NCBI GenBank assembly: GCA_015039465.1
Contig: MU130357.1
Location: 334,367 to 398,366, forward strand
Source of the DNA: Phlegmacium glaucopus
Taxonomy: Eukaryota; Basidiomycota; Agaricomycetes; Agaricales; Cortinariaceae
Direction: 5' to 3'
Length of the DNA: 64,000 nucleotides
Under the pieces are notes generated by a model, which was given only the letters and a program-made list of their open reading frames with translations, was not told the origin of the DNA and did no database searches. A program made the position numbers and the translations under genes. Position 1 is the first letter of the stretch. The number at the start of each line of letters is the position of its first letter. This document shows positions 46,301 to 57,430 of this stretch, piece after piece.

Positions 46301-49300
46301 TCGAGCTTGTCTGTGTTTCCTCCAAATAGTTGTACCACTTCCGGATTTTCAACGCGGTAGAGCAGCTTGATAGCCTTGGAATAGTTCATCATGCCAGAAA
46401 CGGTTCTGTAAAGCGTCTGTGCGCGAAGAGAAGCCCAAATACGTGTTCGGAGAGTAAACTCTGGAGCAGCGCTCTTGAAACCGATGAAGTAGAATGGCAG
46501 ATCATCGGCTTTGGATTGACCTTTCTCATCATTGGCGAAAGGATTGACACCATTGAACATAGCTGATTCCTCTGCGAGGATCTTGGTATCCTTGACGAAG
46601 TTTTCCCACTCGATAGGATGCAGCTGCTTGAGGTACTCTAGGAGGGTAACACGAGTGTTCTGATCTTCCTCACGAATGATCTCACGGAGTGACAAGAGAG
46701 TCTGTAGAGCATTGTTAGCCTCACAAGGCTCAATAAAAAGGACGAAGGAAAAAAAAATCCCACCTTTTCGCTGTAATGAGGAGTAAGCACCGTGAACGTA
46801 GGCATCGCATCCACAGGTAGAGGTTGAGGGATACCAGTAGTCAGGGATTGAGCAAAGAACGAAATTCTTCGCTCTGCCTCGCTGCCAGGTGGGAAGAACT
46901 CGCCCTTGAATCCTTTTTCGCCTTGAGAAATGAAGAAAGGAGGTGCACGAAGACTACGTCTTCCGCCAGCCCCAGTATCCACTTGATGATAGAGTAACTT
47001 CTGGACGTGGTCGATGGAGAGAAGATGTTCTCTGTACATGGAAATTATAATCGCGTTCCAAATCTGCGACACCAAAACCTATAATTCTCGCATATAAGCA
47101 CCAAAAAATAAGCTATATATAAATAAACATACCTTGGGTTTATATTTTACCTCCATATCACCTGAAGCTAACAGCTTCGCATATATCCTCTTCGGGAGCC
47201 GGGTATAGATATCCCTCCACGGCGTCCAAATCGACAACCCTAATGTAAATGACCTCGCAATACTAAAAACTGTGTTCCAGATAATATACCAAAGGAAGGT
47301 ATCCAAAAAGAACAACACCAGATCCATAATATACATGATCGTCAAGGTGAACGCAGCATGGTTTGTGCAGAGCGCATTTCCGAAGAACCTGTCTTCGCAG
47401 CCCTGGATCTTCATCCCGACCATCACCTTGATAGGATCGGAAAATGATAGTGTCAAATAGAAGTATGATTCCGTGAATTTGCAGAGGAAAACGAGAAGCC
47501 ACAATCCGATGGAGCCCATCCTGTTCTGAGTACCTAGAGTGGGGTAGCTAGCGGTAAATGTCTGACTAGCAAGATATTTCCGTGACTTTCCAGCAACGCG
47601 ATCCCCGAACATGCGTCCTGAAGGCATAGTTGCGAATAAAACAGTGGCAATGACGGAGATGAAGAATTGTACGATTCCTAAAATGAGTGCAAGTTGACCG
47701 CCAGTGTTGTTGTGCACTACGATTGCAATGTAGAAAGTCGGACCACAGGTGAGACCAAGAGTGATGAGCAAGAAGATGAGTCGGCGAGTAAGATGTGAGG
47801 TATTGTTCCAGGTTGTTGGGATATAAGCAAACTCGGCAAGGGTAGCAAGAATCATGATGACAGTGGCAACTGCGCCTCCAAGAGCAGTGGCGGACCAAGT
47901 CATGGCTGGAGATGATGGTTGGCCTTTGACCTGATAAATTGTAGGCGAGTTGAAGGCAGTATAGAAGTAGAACATGGCGATGTGGATGACCCAGATACGA
48001 TTGAAGTTGACGAGAAGATGACCAAAGGAACGCTTCTCATAATACGTCTTGAAAAATGCCCTATTCCAATCTACACGATCAAACCTCATAAACCGTTGCG
48101 AGGGTGGTAGGTCAACGAGGCGTGTCTGCAATCAAAGTCATTATTTTTCAGCCCGTCGAGGAACTAGTGGACTGACCTTGTCATTCAACATAATCCTAGC
48201 AATACCTTCTGGATACCAAAATAGTTGGTTCACGTCGTCATACCCAATGATATCCTCATGGTCCCTCTCTCGTCGCACAAACTTCCCATCAACCACCTCA
48301 TAACCTTGATCACGGATGAACCTGTACAGAGGTTTGATTACAGCCTTGAGATAAAGACCTTCTGGCACCGGTTCCAGACGACTCTGACATTCGGATGATC
48401 GGTAATAATCGTCGGCGCATTTGAAGATGAAACAAAGGCATTCGGGGGCAAATCGGACTTGAGCGGCCTCTCCCCAACACAGAAGATAAAGCGCTATCTG
48501 CCGTAGACGATCATACTGACTCATGTTGTTCATGGCATCTCGCCAGCGTTCAAGGGCAGTATTGAGGGATTTTTCATGAAGAGGACGTTTGGTAGAACTT
48601 TTTGACTTGAGACGATTCAAGCCGGGGTTCTGAATTTGACCAACTGCATCGTCAAGGTCCAGCTGAGCAGCAAAATACCATTTTCGGTAATTAGCATTTT
48701 GACCCCCAATATAATCGGCGTGCAAGGTCAGTAGAGCATGGTGCGGCGACATTCGAGAAGCTCTACTGTCGAGAAGTTGCATAAGAAAGTCAAACTGCAC
48801 TTTTTCGTCAGCATGACCAAGGAAATGGACAAGAAAGAAGAAGTGGACTAGAAAGAGAATATAGAAATTACGAATAGAAAATACAAGGACTTGGGGTGTC
48901 TTGGCTAAACGACCAAGGGAGGATCGAAAAACAAGATTAACGCACCATATTCCGCATTGAATCCCTTTGGAAACCGAATTTCTGTGTTAAATCTAAAAAG
49001 ATATCTTCGATTTCTTCCTTGGAAAGCGGGATCTGGCGCTCTGCATTCCAAGCGGGGTAAGCTTCCCGGGCACCGGCCGGTCCTCCGTACTCCATGAAAG
49101 TTGGTGTTGAGGAGTCCGGATAACCTATGCGACCGCCTGGAGGAGGGCCAAGGGACTCTGAGGAGGGAGCTGGACGTTGACCATAAACATCAGGATCGGA
49201 GTCTGTATCTTGAAGAGCTAATGAAGAATATGGACGAAAGAAATGAGACAAAGGACGAAAAAAGGAGCAGAAAAATAGTAGGCGCACGATATTCGTAGTT

Positions 49301-49516
49301 GCCATTGTGGTCATAATCATTTCCGGCTGGATTGCTTATATCTGATGCATAGGTCTCGCGGTGCTCCCGCCGACCGCTAAATTCAACATGGTCTGATTCG
49401 TTATCGTAATAGCGCCTTCCTTGAGAGGGGTTGAAGGGGTCATTTGAATGGGCATCAAGTGATGGTGAGGATGACGGGTAGCCCTCTTGGCTCGCAGGCC
49501 CAGCACGGGCGGGCAT
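43344..49516 (-). CDS. FKS1: 1,3-beta-glucan synthase catalytic subunit
   Basis: 1778-residue plasma-membrane glycosyltransferase (GT48) that polymerises UDP-glucose into wall beta-1,3-glucan under Rho1 control. Exons: 49516..49288, 49208..48946, 48794..48177, 48125..47133, 47063..46764, 46701..45321, 45265..45086, 45031..44650, 44576..44111, 44058..43728, 43657..43584, 43531..43468, 43399..43344; total 1779 codons with stop. The cytosolic N-terminus contains the FKS1 dom1 segment ([20 protein letters not shown]); six membrane spans follow, then the large cytosolic catalytic domain (residues about 700-1260: [55 protein letters not shown]) and a C-terminal membrane block. The echinocandin hot-spot equivalents read [10 protein letters not shown] and DWIQRSII, different from the ascomycete FLTLSLRDP and DWIRRYTL. 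The start follows an in-frame stop; an extra 5' exon is possible. Intact. Confidence 0.97.
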
Positions 49517-49519
49517 CCA

Positions 49520-51375
49520 GTTGGAGGGGAGGTTGGAGCGAGGAGGTGGTGGAGAGGGTGAACAGTTTGTGTGGCCTTGTTATGGTGGCAGACACAAAAA
49601 CCGCTAGCTCGGCACAGCCACATTTAGCCTTCTGGGCTGACTTGGGCCGTTTCTCGACCGTCGCTGTCACCAATCCCATGCTCTTTGTGCGTGGTACATA
49701 TACGTTACATATTGTCCTCACGTTTCTAGTAATGTCCAAGTGGAGCTACACACCTTTACCTGGCCATCTTGTCATCCGCAGGTATTCGTATTCATCGTCG
49801 TCCCACGCGGGCCCGTTGAACACCAGTGAACGGTAGTGAACGGTGCGGCCGGAGGCTGAACGTTAAACTGTAAAACCTGACTTTATTTCTCATGCTCAGC
49901 TGCGCATATGACGTATAAGGTTGGTAGTGCCCGCTCTCGATCGCGAATATCCGGTCATCGCCATCTGTCTACCAATAATAAAGCGCAATGTATGGAAACA
50001 CTCCACTGATTAATCATCACACAAGTCACCAGGTTACGCTATATTACACTACATATTCAAAGTTGGGAATAACCACCCCAGGAGCCTGTACCCCGAGCCT
50101 GGCTGATGGACTTGTTGTACATGTCCGTGTACGGATGGAAATCTATGCGACAGGATCGGTGTAACAGCGATGGCCAACCGACGAAGGGTCGAACCGTAAA
50201 ACGCTCTATATTATGGCATTGGGAAACTGGGCTATACTCAATGGATTATACATCGAGTGATTCGAGTCGCAGTACGTTCTTCCTCCCGCATTCTTCTCCT
50301 AAATTTGCGGGAGTAACAGTCGAACCCCAGCTTCACATGTATGTCGAACGACTAACGATCGATCGACAGCACGATCAATCATCACAATATGATCATCACG
50401 TACTCGTATAGTTGATTAAATCATCTCAGCATTCCATCTACCCTGTCCTGGTGTCCATTCTTGAATTATATCACCTCAATAGCGTTCAAGCTCCTCGGGC
50501 TAGGTTGTACGGATCCGCGTGTCTATGGGCGCAACAGTCAGTCTCACGATAGTTATACTGTTCGTAGGTTTTCACCTGCCTCTTCCTAAATATCTGAATT
50601 GGCGCAGATGTTTCAGTCCTATTAACAGTGTCACGTAAAACTTTAATGGAACTATGGCGTCCAGACCGTTCCAGATCCTCAAGTTGAATATATTAATGAA
50701 AACCATCCATTCAAGTATCTTCGTACCCTTCAGTGCAGTGATTGTTTTCATGATTGAGTAAAGATAGTCCGAGTCTGTGCGTGAAAACTGCCTGGCTTTG
50801 AATGGTGTTCCTGAGCCTTAAATTATAGTTTTGTTCAAAATTATTTTTTCTTTAAACGCAAACACCAATTCCATCTCACCTATCTTCATCAGAAGAGGGA
50901 ATGCGTAAACCGAGTAGGTGAGGGACCATATTAGTTAGTCGACGCCAAGGCCGTTATCACCGTGTTCATCAACCAAACGTGGTTTCAAGGTCAAGTTTCG
51001 GTGATTATTTGATGTAGAACCTATCACGCAAAATCTCATCTAACGATTCAGGGTCTGGGGTTTTCCAGAGCCCATCAAACTTTCCCCAGGTCAAAGAAAA
51101 AGAATTCATTCATGTAGATACAAATTTTGACCGAGCTAGTTATGAAACGTTATTCAGGGGCACCAACGTATTTCATCATCATCAATGGTAAATTGGAAGT
51201 CAAGATAGTCAGTCGTTGCTGGCAGAGGAAAGTCGCAAAAGTTTTGTCACCCTAAAGTCCGTCAGCTGACATAGTAATGCCTCTTCCCCCATGGGCCCAA
51301 CTCATCGGTGGCATCAAGATAAGTCCAAAACTTAATACTGAGTTTCTTCAACTGTGGAAAGGCGGATCGATCTGC
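49520..51375. other. Intergenic stretch, no gene seen
   Basis: About 1.85 kb upstream of the glucan synthase. It should contain that gene's promoter and leader. Open frames at 49444-49836 and 50106-50411 are antisense or unsupported. Nothing else recognised. Confidence 0.45.
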
Positions 51376-51880
51376 TTAGACTAGGACGTGGTCGACCCTC
51401 GCCCAATCTTGGTTAGCGAAGGTGTGAGACCAAGGTGCCCATGAGATGAGAGTGAATTCGTTGATACAGTTTGGATGATAAGCCAAAGAATGTAATGCAT
51501 TGATTAATCCAGGAAATTTATCAGAAACCGCGAGGCTCTCATCATCACATTCACCGATGTCCCATTCTATTGTCAGTGAACGTAGAGTAGACAATGAAAT
51601 CACGAGCGCTTGAGCGAAGCTGTCTTGAATCAGCGCTTCTGGACAAACTAACAAGGGAGTTATTGATCCAAGGAGTGCATAAAAGGAATTATAAAAATAC
51701 CCATAAAATACAAGCGTTCCAATTCAGGAGTTGAGCGCAAAATCTGCTCTAAATCTCTTTCATCCGCTGGTCCATGCATCACATGGATATTCAACGATTG
51801 AAGAGAAGATAAATCAAACATGGGGAGTCTATCAGCCCGCCTGAGAGTGGGTTAGCGAAAACATCAAGATGAGATAAATC
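51376..51880 (-). pseudogene. C-terminal part of an F-box/LRR-type protein
   Basis: Leucine-rich text in two exons: LSSLQSLNIHVMHGPADERD and LEQILRSTPELERLYFM, then across a short intron (donor at about 51699, acceptor at about 51648) VCPEALIQDSFAQALV, LSTLRSLTIEWDIGE and DWARVDHVL to a stop at 51376. The pattern is that of agaricomycete F-box proteins, which recruit substrates to SCF ubiquitin ligases. No F-box or N-terminal half is present; the text is directly preceded by a truncated kinase. It is therefore a fragment. Confidence 0.5.
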
Positions 51881-51904
51881 ATGATAAGAAACGTAGATCC
51901 ATGC

Positions 51905-52367
51905 ATTATTTTAGCTTTGTGCAAGCCACAGAGTACTCCAGAAACAGTGAAAACGATCTGCTGCACCGCATGAACAGGGAGCCGCTGGTTCTCAGCATCT
52001 CGTTGCAAATGCTGAATGGAGGTGCCGAATGGGTTCATCACGAAGCAAAGATGCGATCCAGCGCTGCTTTCTTCCCAGAAACTGCCCTGAAGTCTCGGAA
52101 GATCCAAATAATGCTTCTTCATTGCCTCGTGGATTGGAAGTTCCACAGTCTTTGCGCGCTCTGAGGCAGCGACAGTGAAGATCTCCACCGCATAGTATTC
52201 TGGATCGGCAACATGTAAGGCAAGCCACGTAGATGAGCGAGAACCATATCCAAGCTTGCATACAATTTCATACTTGCTGCCATAAGTTTTTGGTGAATCG
52301 CAGCTGGGTAGTATCCACCACCCTCAGATGGAGACAGATTTAGAGGTTCTTCAGGGAAAGGAGACAT
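51905..52367 (-). pseudogene. Truncated SRPK-like protein kinase
   Basis: The 5' part of an SR-protein-kinase-like gene. It begins MSPFPEEPLNLSPSEGGGYY, then PAAIHQKL; the continuation YGSKYEIVCKLGYGSRSSTW lies in another frame (one base missing near 52284), followed by HVADPEYYAVEIFTVAASER, HEAMKKHYLDLPRLQGSF, HLCFVMNPFGTSIQHLQ and VLCGLHKAKIMHG. It stops where the catalytic HxDxKPxN loop should begin. Gly-loop and beta-sheet residues are present (KLGYGSRSSTWLA), but the invariant Lys is replaced (AVEIFTV) and the whole C-lobe is absent. The break joins it to the F-box/LRR fragment downstream. Confidence 0.7.
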
Positions 52368-52560
52368 AAGCGTATAAGCCTTCTGCGTCGCGTTTCGGTG
52401 GTCAGAAGCCTCCGTTTCGAAGTGAAACCCAGGGCATGTTGGAAAAAAAAACACCCGCTGAAGTTGTTTTTATATCAGAAACCCCTAGGTCGGAGTTCAA
52501 TAACAGTGCCGAACTTGTGCCGGCCTCGTTGAAGTCCCAACTTATTTAGGAATAGTCGTA

Positions 52561-52735
52561 GAGGCTCAATCAGATCCCCTCTCACTTGTCGACTTGGGTA
52601 CGAGACAGTATCAAATCCCCTCTCACTTGTCGACTTGGGTACGAGACAGTATCAAATCCCCTCTCACTTGTCGACTTGGGTACGAGACTGTCTCGTACCC
52701 AAGTCGACAAGTGAGAGGGGATTTGATTGAGCCTC
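52561..52735. repeat. Large hairpin with internal tandem repeats
   Basis: Three direct repeats of about 41 bp (each containing CCCCTCTCACTTGTCGACTT and GGGTACGAGACAG) are followed immediately by the reverse complement of one unit. The outer arms extend the symmetry: GAGGCTCAATC at 52561 pairs with GATTGAGCCTC ending at 52735. The result is a near-perfect long inverted repeat with a repeat-filled centre. It lies 117 bp upstream of the ATG at 52853. Confidence 0.95.
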
Positions 52736-52852
52736 CTTGGAAACGGGGTTTCTGCCGTTTCGGCAAAGTTAACATAAGCCTAATACAGGTCTCTAGTAAT
52801 TCTTCCTATCCCACCACCTCATTTCCACAACAGATTTAAGACCGAATTGCAA

Positions 52853-53596
52853 TGCCAGACCAAGTTAGTTTCCCAGAGGTCCGTTCTGCGCCTATAGTCA
52901 TCATCACATACTGAATAAATTATCCTCTTCTTTCAAAGGACGCTGAGCGTTTGCCAGAGGGGTTTAAACGCATTGCATATGATAGCGACAGCATGAAGTT
53001 TACTTTCCGTGATTCCAACGGTCAACTATACCAGGGTGAAGCCGGATCGGATTATGGGACCCTGAGACCTATGTCTGCCTCAACCACCTCTCTATCTCGT
53101 TCGAGGCCGAATGCATTTGCATCAGGTGCGTTCTCAGCTGCCCTCAAAATCTAACGCCACTCATCTGCCGTTACCTCCACGATCAGAATCATCATCAATA
53201 CCAACACCTAGAAGGCCGCAGCAAAAGCAAAAGTCAACATTCCAAGATATCCTACCTCCCAACCTCATTACCACCTCCTCTCTTTCCGAAAGGAATCCTG
53301 AAAGCCCTAGAAAAATAGGCTCAGGTGCGGTGCCTCGCGAACAATTCGTAAATGCCGTTCGTAGAACAGTATTGCCGAAGATGCAGGGCGTCGTGCACAA
53401 CCTTCGTCGTTCGGTCACATCCATCCGTGGCAAGCGTCCAACACCCCAGTTGGACCGTGATAAAGAGCGGAACATCGAACGTGATGAAACACGGGGTTTA
53501 GTTCGTAGTGATTCCCTTACTTCTGCTTCATCTGGTGGCACGGATATACGCAGGTCGGTAACGTCGCATCCGCGTTCGAAGCATCTCCCTGGTTAA
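52853..53596 (+). CDS. Small protein with basic, Ser-rich tail; function unknown
   Basis: 207 residues from exons 52853..52879, 52939..53125 and 53187..53596 (27 + 187 + 410 nt, in phase); the second intron has a CTAAC branch site. The N-terminal part LPEGFKRIAYDSDSMKFTFR followed by DSNGQLYQGEAG looks like the YDxDTxxYTFRDxDGxLY block found at the end of many agaricomycete proteins, some of them annotated as LysM/CBM50 proteins; no LysM is present here. The rest is basic and Ser/Arg-rich (NLRRSVTSIRGKR). No membrane segment or signal peptide. A large hairpin lies just upstream. Confidence 0.7.
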
Positions 53597-53599
53597 TCT

Positions 53600-54222
53600 T
53601 CAAGAGCTCCTTTTCGATTGTATCGTGTATTTGTGAGTATTCTGTAAAGTTGATTGGATAGTATCCCCTTCTTTTATATTTTTAGTTAACCATTGAACGA
53701 ACTATGTATTGTTATGTTATCATCATTATCAAAAATGCCTGAAGATTTACAGTGAATTTGAACTGCAGCGTTTACATTATATAACTGTTATAGAATACGA
53801 AAAAGGGTTATATAATGAGAAAGCCATATTGGGGACTTGGGCATGCAATTTACTCCCCTCGAAACTATTGTCATATAGCTACTAAGTCCATAACTTGATG
53901 CCGAGTACCTTCAACCGTTGAAAGCTGGTAGGTTCCATCCGATAGTTAGTAAGTGGACGGTTGTGAGCGACCTTTAGTTGTTACACAACCAGTGTTGTCG
54001 TTGGTGACAAACTTTTAGTTCTCGGCCTCTCAAATACAAACTCAACACATTTATCAATGCAGTATTACTATGATGCAACACATCGGACGACGAACGGCCC
54101 TCATTATAGAAAAAACTCCTTAAGGACAAACCACGCCTACAATGAATATCACGCAACACTCTCGTTTTCTTGGCGGTCGAATAACCCAACTTAAAATCAT
54201 ACAAGTTCAATATCTTCCCCAA
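53600..54222. other. Intergenic stretch between convergent genes
   Basis: About 620 bases containing 3' untranslated sequence of both neighbours. No gene seen. Confidence 0.5.
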
Positions 54223-54712
54223 CTAAATCGCTTCATGTTCTTTCAACACCTCTTTTGCGTGTTCTTTAGCTTCCTGCGACACATTGGGATCTGTTAAACA
54301 TTAAACGACGAGAAAAATTGTCATCAAGTCAGTAAAAAGATCACGAAAACAGGAACTACTGAACTCTTTAAAGTCGCTTTGTATCCTCCAAGAACACGAT
54401 GTTCTTCTGGCATGTCGTATCCTGCTTGGACATGCTCTTCATGCCTCAAGTCATGGGGCTGTGTCTCCTCTGCCGGTTTGGCTTCTTTTGCCTTGTGCGA
54501 AGGCATTTTAGTCTCAGTATCCACGCCCATCTCCTTGAGTCGAGCTTGAGCTCGAGACTTAGCCTCGGCAGATACCGTAGGGTTGTGCAAGGTTGCTTTC
54601 AGACCAGCAGCGACGCGTTCTGGGTTCTTTTGTTCTAATCTCAAAAGGTTAGAAACTTTCCGCCAGACTTGGCTTGTGCGAAATGAATATCCTACTCACC
54701 GTTGCTTGTCAT
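54223..54712 (-). CDS. Conidiation-specific protein 6-like (Con-6) protein
   Basis: 116-residue hydrophilic protein from exons 54712..54700, 54634..54365 and 54290..54223 (13 + 270 + 68 nt, in phase). Two Con-6 repeats are visible: NPERVAAGLKATLHNPTVSA near the N-terminus and HRVLGGYKATLKNPNVSQEA at the C-terminus, each followed by a helix with EAK..A. Between them is a Lys/Glu-rich linker. Con-6 proteins accumulate in spores and under stress in fungi and are thought to be small disordered protectants. Complete. Confidence 0.92.
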
Positions 54713-55439
54713 TTCCAGAGTGTAGGACGTATACGGTGCTGTACAGCGTTACGGTGTGAGATTGAGGTAGGTGATTGTTTATATAACATGATTCAGATCG
54801 AAACTGAATAGAACTCCAATTGTCTCATCATGACCTAAGTACTTTTTTGTTGTTGTTTCAGAGTTACAGTGGGCCGCTTTCCGCAATCAGTACGACAACG
54901 ATTGACTCTGAGTTAGCTTTGAGTTAGCTTTGAAGGGATGCCAACTTGCTACGTTATATGACCCATGCTCTACGTTCCAACCTGGCCTGAAGACTTGAGG
55001 CTGCGCTAATTCTCGAGGAACTTATTACGTGTCTATCGCTGGAATCGAGGCCATGAACATTCTGGAGTTGGCGACGGAATCATTCTTTGGTATACTGTGA
55101 CCTCGGCAACGCACATTTCCCGAGAGGTGCAACTCAACGCTGTTCTCGCAGATCAACATGGACGTGATTCTTCAATTTCAGCTTGGATAGGCCAATGGAG
55201 GACTCTCCCGACGCATTGAAGATTCTTCTTGACGATATTACACACTTCTTGGTGACGATAACACGCTCGCTATTGAAACGTTTGCAGACTACGCATCTCC
55301 AAACTAGGATAAACTATCACTCAGCGAATGGTGAGCAAGCTGAGAGCATAACCTTCAGGTTCGACAAGTGCAGTACTAGGAAAGTGCATACTACCGCCAC
55401 CAACAGTGATTGGGAGTTTCATTGACAAGCCTACGAATG
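54713..55439. other. Intergenic stretch, no gene seen
   Basis: About 730 bases including the Con-6 promoter. An open frame at 55183-55425 has no supporting feature. Confidence 0.45.
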
Positions 55440-56431
55440 CTAGTACTCCCATGGCTCGAGGATAATATTCATCTCCATCATCTCAAGCAAACGGCCTAGA
55501 GTACCGACGTGTTCGTAATAATGCTGTTTAAGTGTGTAGTCTGTCTTGCGAGCCCTATCGAAATCGATTATCCGATAATTATGAATACAATTGTGATATG
55601 GACAAGGTTGGGCAGGAAGGCTTGAAGCAGAGATAGGAGCTGTGAGGATGTTTGAATAGCGCATGTCTGGTTGCTCAATTCCGAGGCGAGCAATATCGAT
55701 GAATACAGCCCATATATCTGAGCTGCGGATGCGATTTTACTATTGTTATCAAAGAAAACATAGAAGAACAGGACTGACCGGTCCGGAATTCGTTGACCAA
55801 GTGGAAGCAATTGACCAACTCTTTCTAGAAGTAGAACAGAAAGTCGTTTCATGGTGGGTTGTTTCTGACCAAAATTCTCTAAGAATAGAGGAGTTGAAAA
55901 GTACGTCCACTGTTTGGGGTCCAAGTCAGCCTCGAACCAGCCGTAACAGCGTGGTATGCTGATTCCTTGCAAACTTTCCATTTCATCGTACATGGACGCT
56001 TCGCTTGCTAGATCCTCAACGTGGGCTGAATCAGCGACTTTTATCACAAGTTCAGGAAGATATGGTAGGCCAGGTTTCAGAACCTCAGATGATACGGCGG
56101 AAAGATCAGCGAGACAGGAAAGAGATGTAGAAAATACATTTCCACAACGACCGTCGCCAATGACTGTTTCTGCAGATAAAGTCAACTGAAGAGATCCGTT
56201 TGGAGGTAGGGTTGAAGGAAGACGAGATGGAGGACCGTCTGGTAGGCGTGAGGGTTTCCTGGTAGAAATACCTCGTACTGCAGACGGAGTACGCCTTTGT
56301 AGTGTTAGAGTTAAAGTCTGGTCATTTTCGCCCTTGACTAAATGGTCGAGAACCAAGGCGCTTATTGCATTCAATGGCTGATATGCGCCGTTCCTGAGAA
56401 CGAATGGAATTTTGAACAAAAGAAATAGCAC
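55440..56431 (-). CDS. Fungal kinase-like protein (atypical protein kinase fold)
   Basis: Main exon about 56430-55790 and second exon about 55711-55440, joined through a GTCAGT donor and GCAG acceptor to give RIPDRSDIWAVFIDIARLG. Kinase-like features: a glycine-rich loop GDGRCGNVFSTS, a Lys in LPELVIKVADS, an acidic helix EASMYDEMESL, the hinge-like RLSVLLLERVG, a catalytic-loop-like PDMRYSNIL (Asp and Asn spaced as in HxDxxxxN, His replaced) and RIIDFDRARKTD in place of DFG. Such atypical kinases are greatly expanded in agaricomycetes and their substrates are unknown. The 5' end is uncertain: the first in-frame codon is GTG, and an upstream exon with a GTTAGT donor near 56434 could not be joined in phase. 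Confidence 0.7.
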
Positions 56432-56449
56432 TAACTAGAGGTATGGGAT

Positions 56450-57159
56450 GCATCTCCTGCTTAAGAGGTGCCAGTACGTGGTCATAAATGAGTGGCTACT
56501 CCATCGGTGCCAAGATTATTACAGCTGTCCGGCGTTGCCAAGTTCCGACTAGATGCAGACTTCGCACGAGTCTCAAGAACATCGATGTCATTATTGATTT
56601 TGATTTTTTTTCTTTTCAATCTAAGGCCGCCGGAGTCGTCTGTTTACACTCTGACATCCGAGGTCTGAGTCTGAGTAGCTGACAAGGATTGCATGGCATA
56701 ATGTTGAGACGATCAAGCCAAACTCAGACAAAGGTGTTACAACAACGTTACAAAAAAAAAGGCGATTTATTTTCTCACAAAAACGCGTTGTCTAAGTTCT
56801 AGTAAAGATTTCAGCCTCCAAGTGACCGAGTCGGCAGTGTTTTGCTCTAAATACTTATGCGGGCTATGTAAATCATATGTATTACTTGAGGCGGTGAGAA
56901 GGTCAAAGCTCTAAATGTTAGAAGTTGGCAGGGGCGTGTCGTCGAAGTGAAGCTTTGGACGGGATCAACTGACGGTTCATGGTTTCACTGAAGAGTGAAC
57001 TTCTGATTATAATTAGGCACGATAATCCATCAATAATGACGAAACCGTAGAAAAGGTGATGACGCTCGTGAGTAATAGTTCTTTTGGAATGGGTTAGAGG
57101 TTTTGTAGTTGTGCAATGTTGAGTGCTGCTTCGCAGATTCCACTGCAGCATGCTAGGAT
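56450..57159. other. Intergenic stretch, no gene seen
   Basis: About 700 bases upstream of the kinase-like gene. No recognisable gene or repeat. Confidence 0.4.
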
Positions 57160-57287
57160 ATAGGGAAGAAAAAGAGCATGAGGATGAGAGGTATGAGCAC
57201 AGAACTGAGAGCAGTGAAGATGAAGATGACGTTCAGTGATGGACGAATGATAGCGATGTAGTTCAGTCCTGGAGGTGCGCCGCCCAT
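57160..57287 (-). pseudogene. N-terminal fragment of a membrane protein
   Basis: From ATG 57287: MGGAPPGLNYIAIIRPSLN followed by a hydrophobic span (VIFIFTALSSVLIPLILMLF) and then an early stop (PIS-stop). The start resembles agaricomycete receptor-like membrane proteins in which an extracellular N-terminus precedes the first of seven spans. Nothing of the remaining spans was found down to 56900, so it is a remnant or an unrelated small membrane protein. Confidence 0.3.
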
Positions 57288-57430
57288 GACCCTGCTGTGA
57301 ATATAAATTCAACGATGGACATTTATGCGTCGGGTCGAGTCACCTAAACAATTAAATTCTGATGATCTGATGGATACGCACTAAATCCCAAAAGTAACCA
57401 AGGGACAATTTGAACGTACCATATTTTTTC

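Noticed and set aside
52573..52690. Direct repeats that could suggest a CRISPR array
   Set aside because: Units abut almost without spacers, one copy is inverted, and the genome is eukaryotic.
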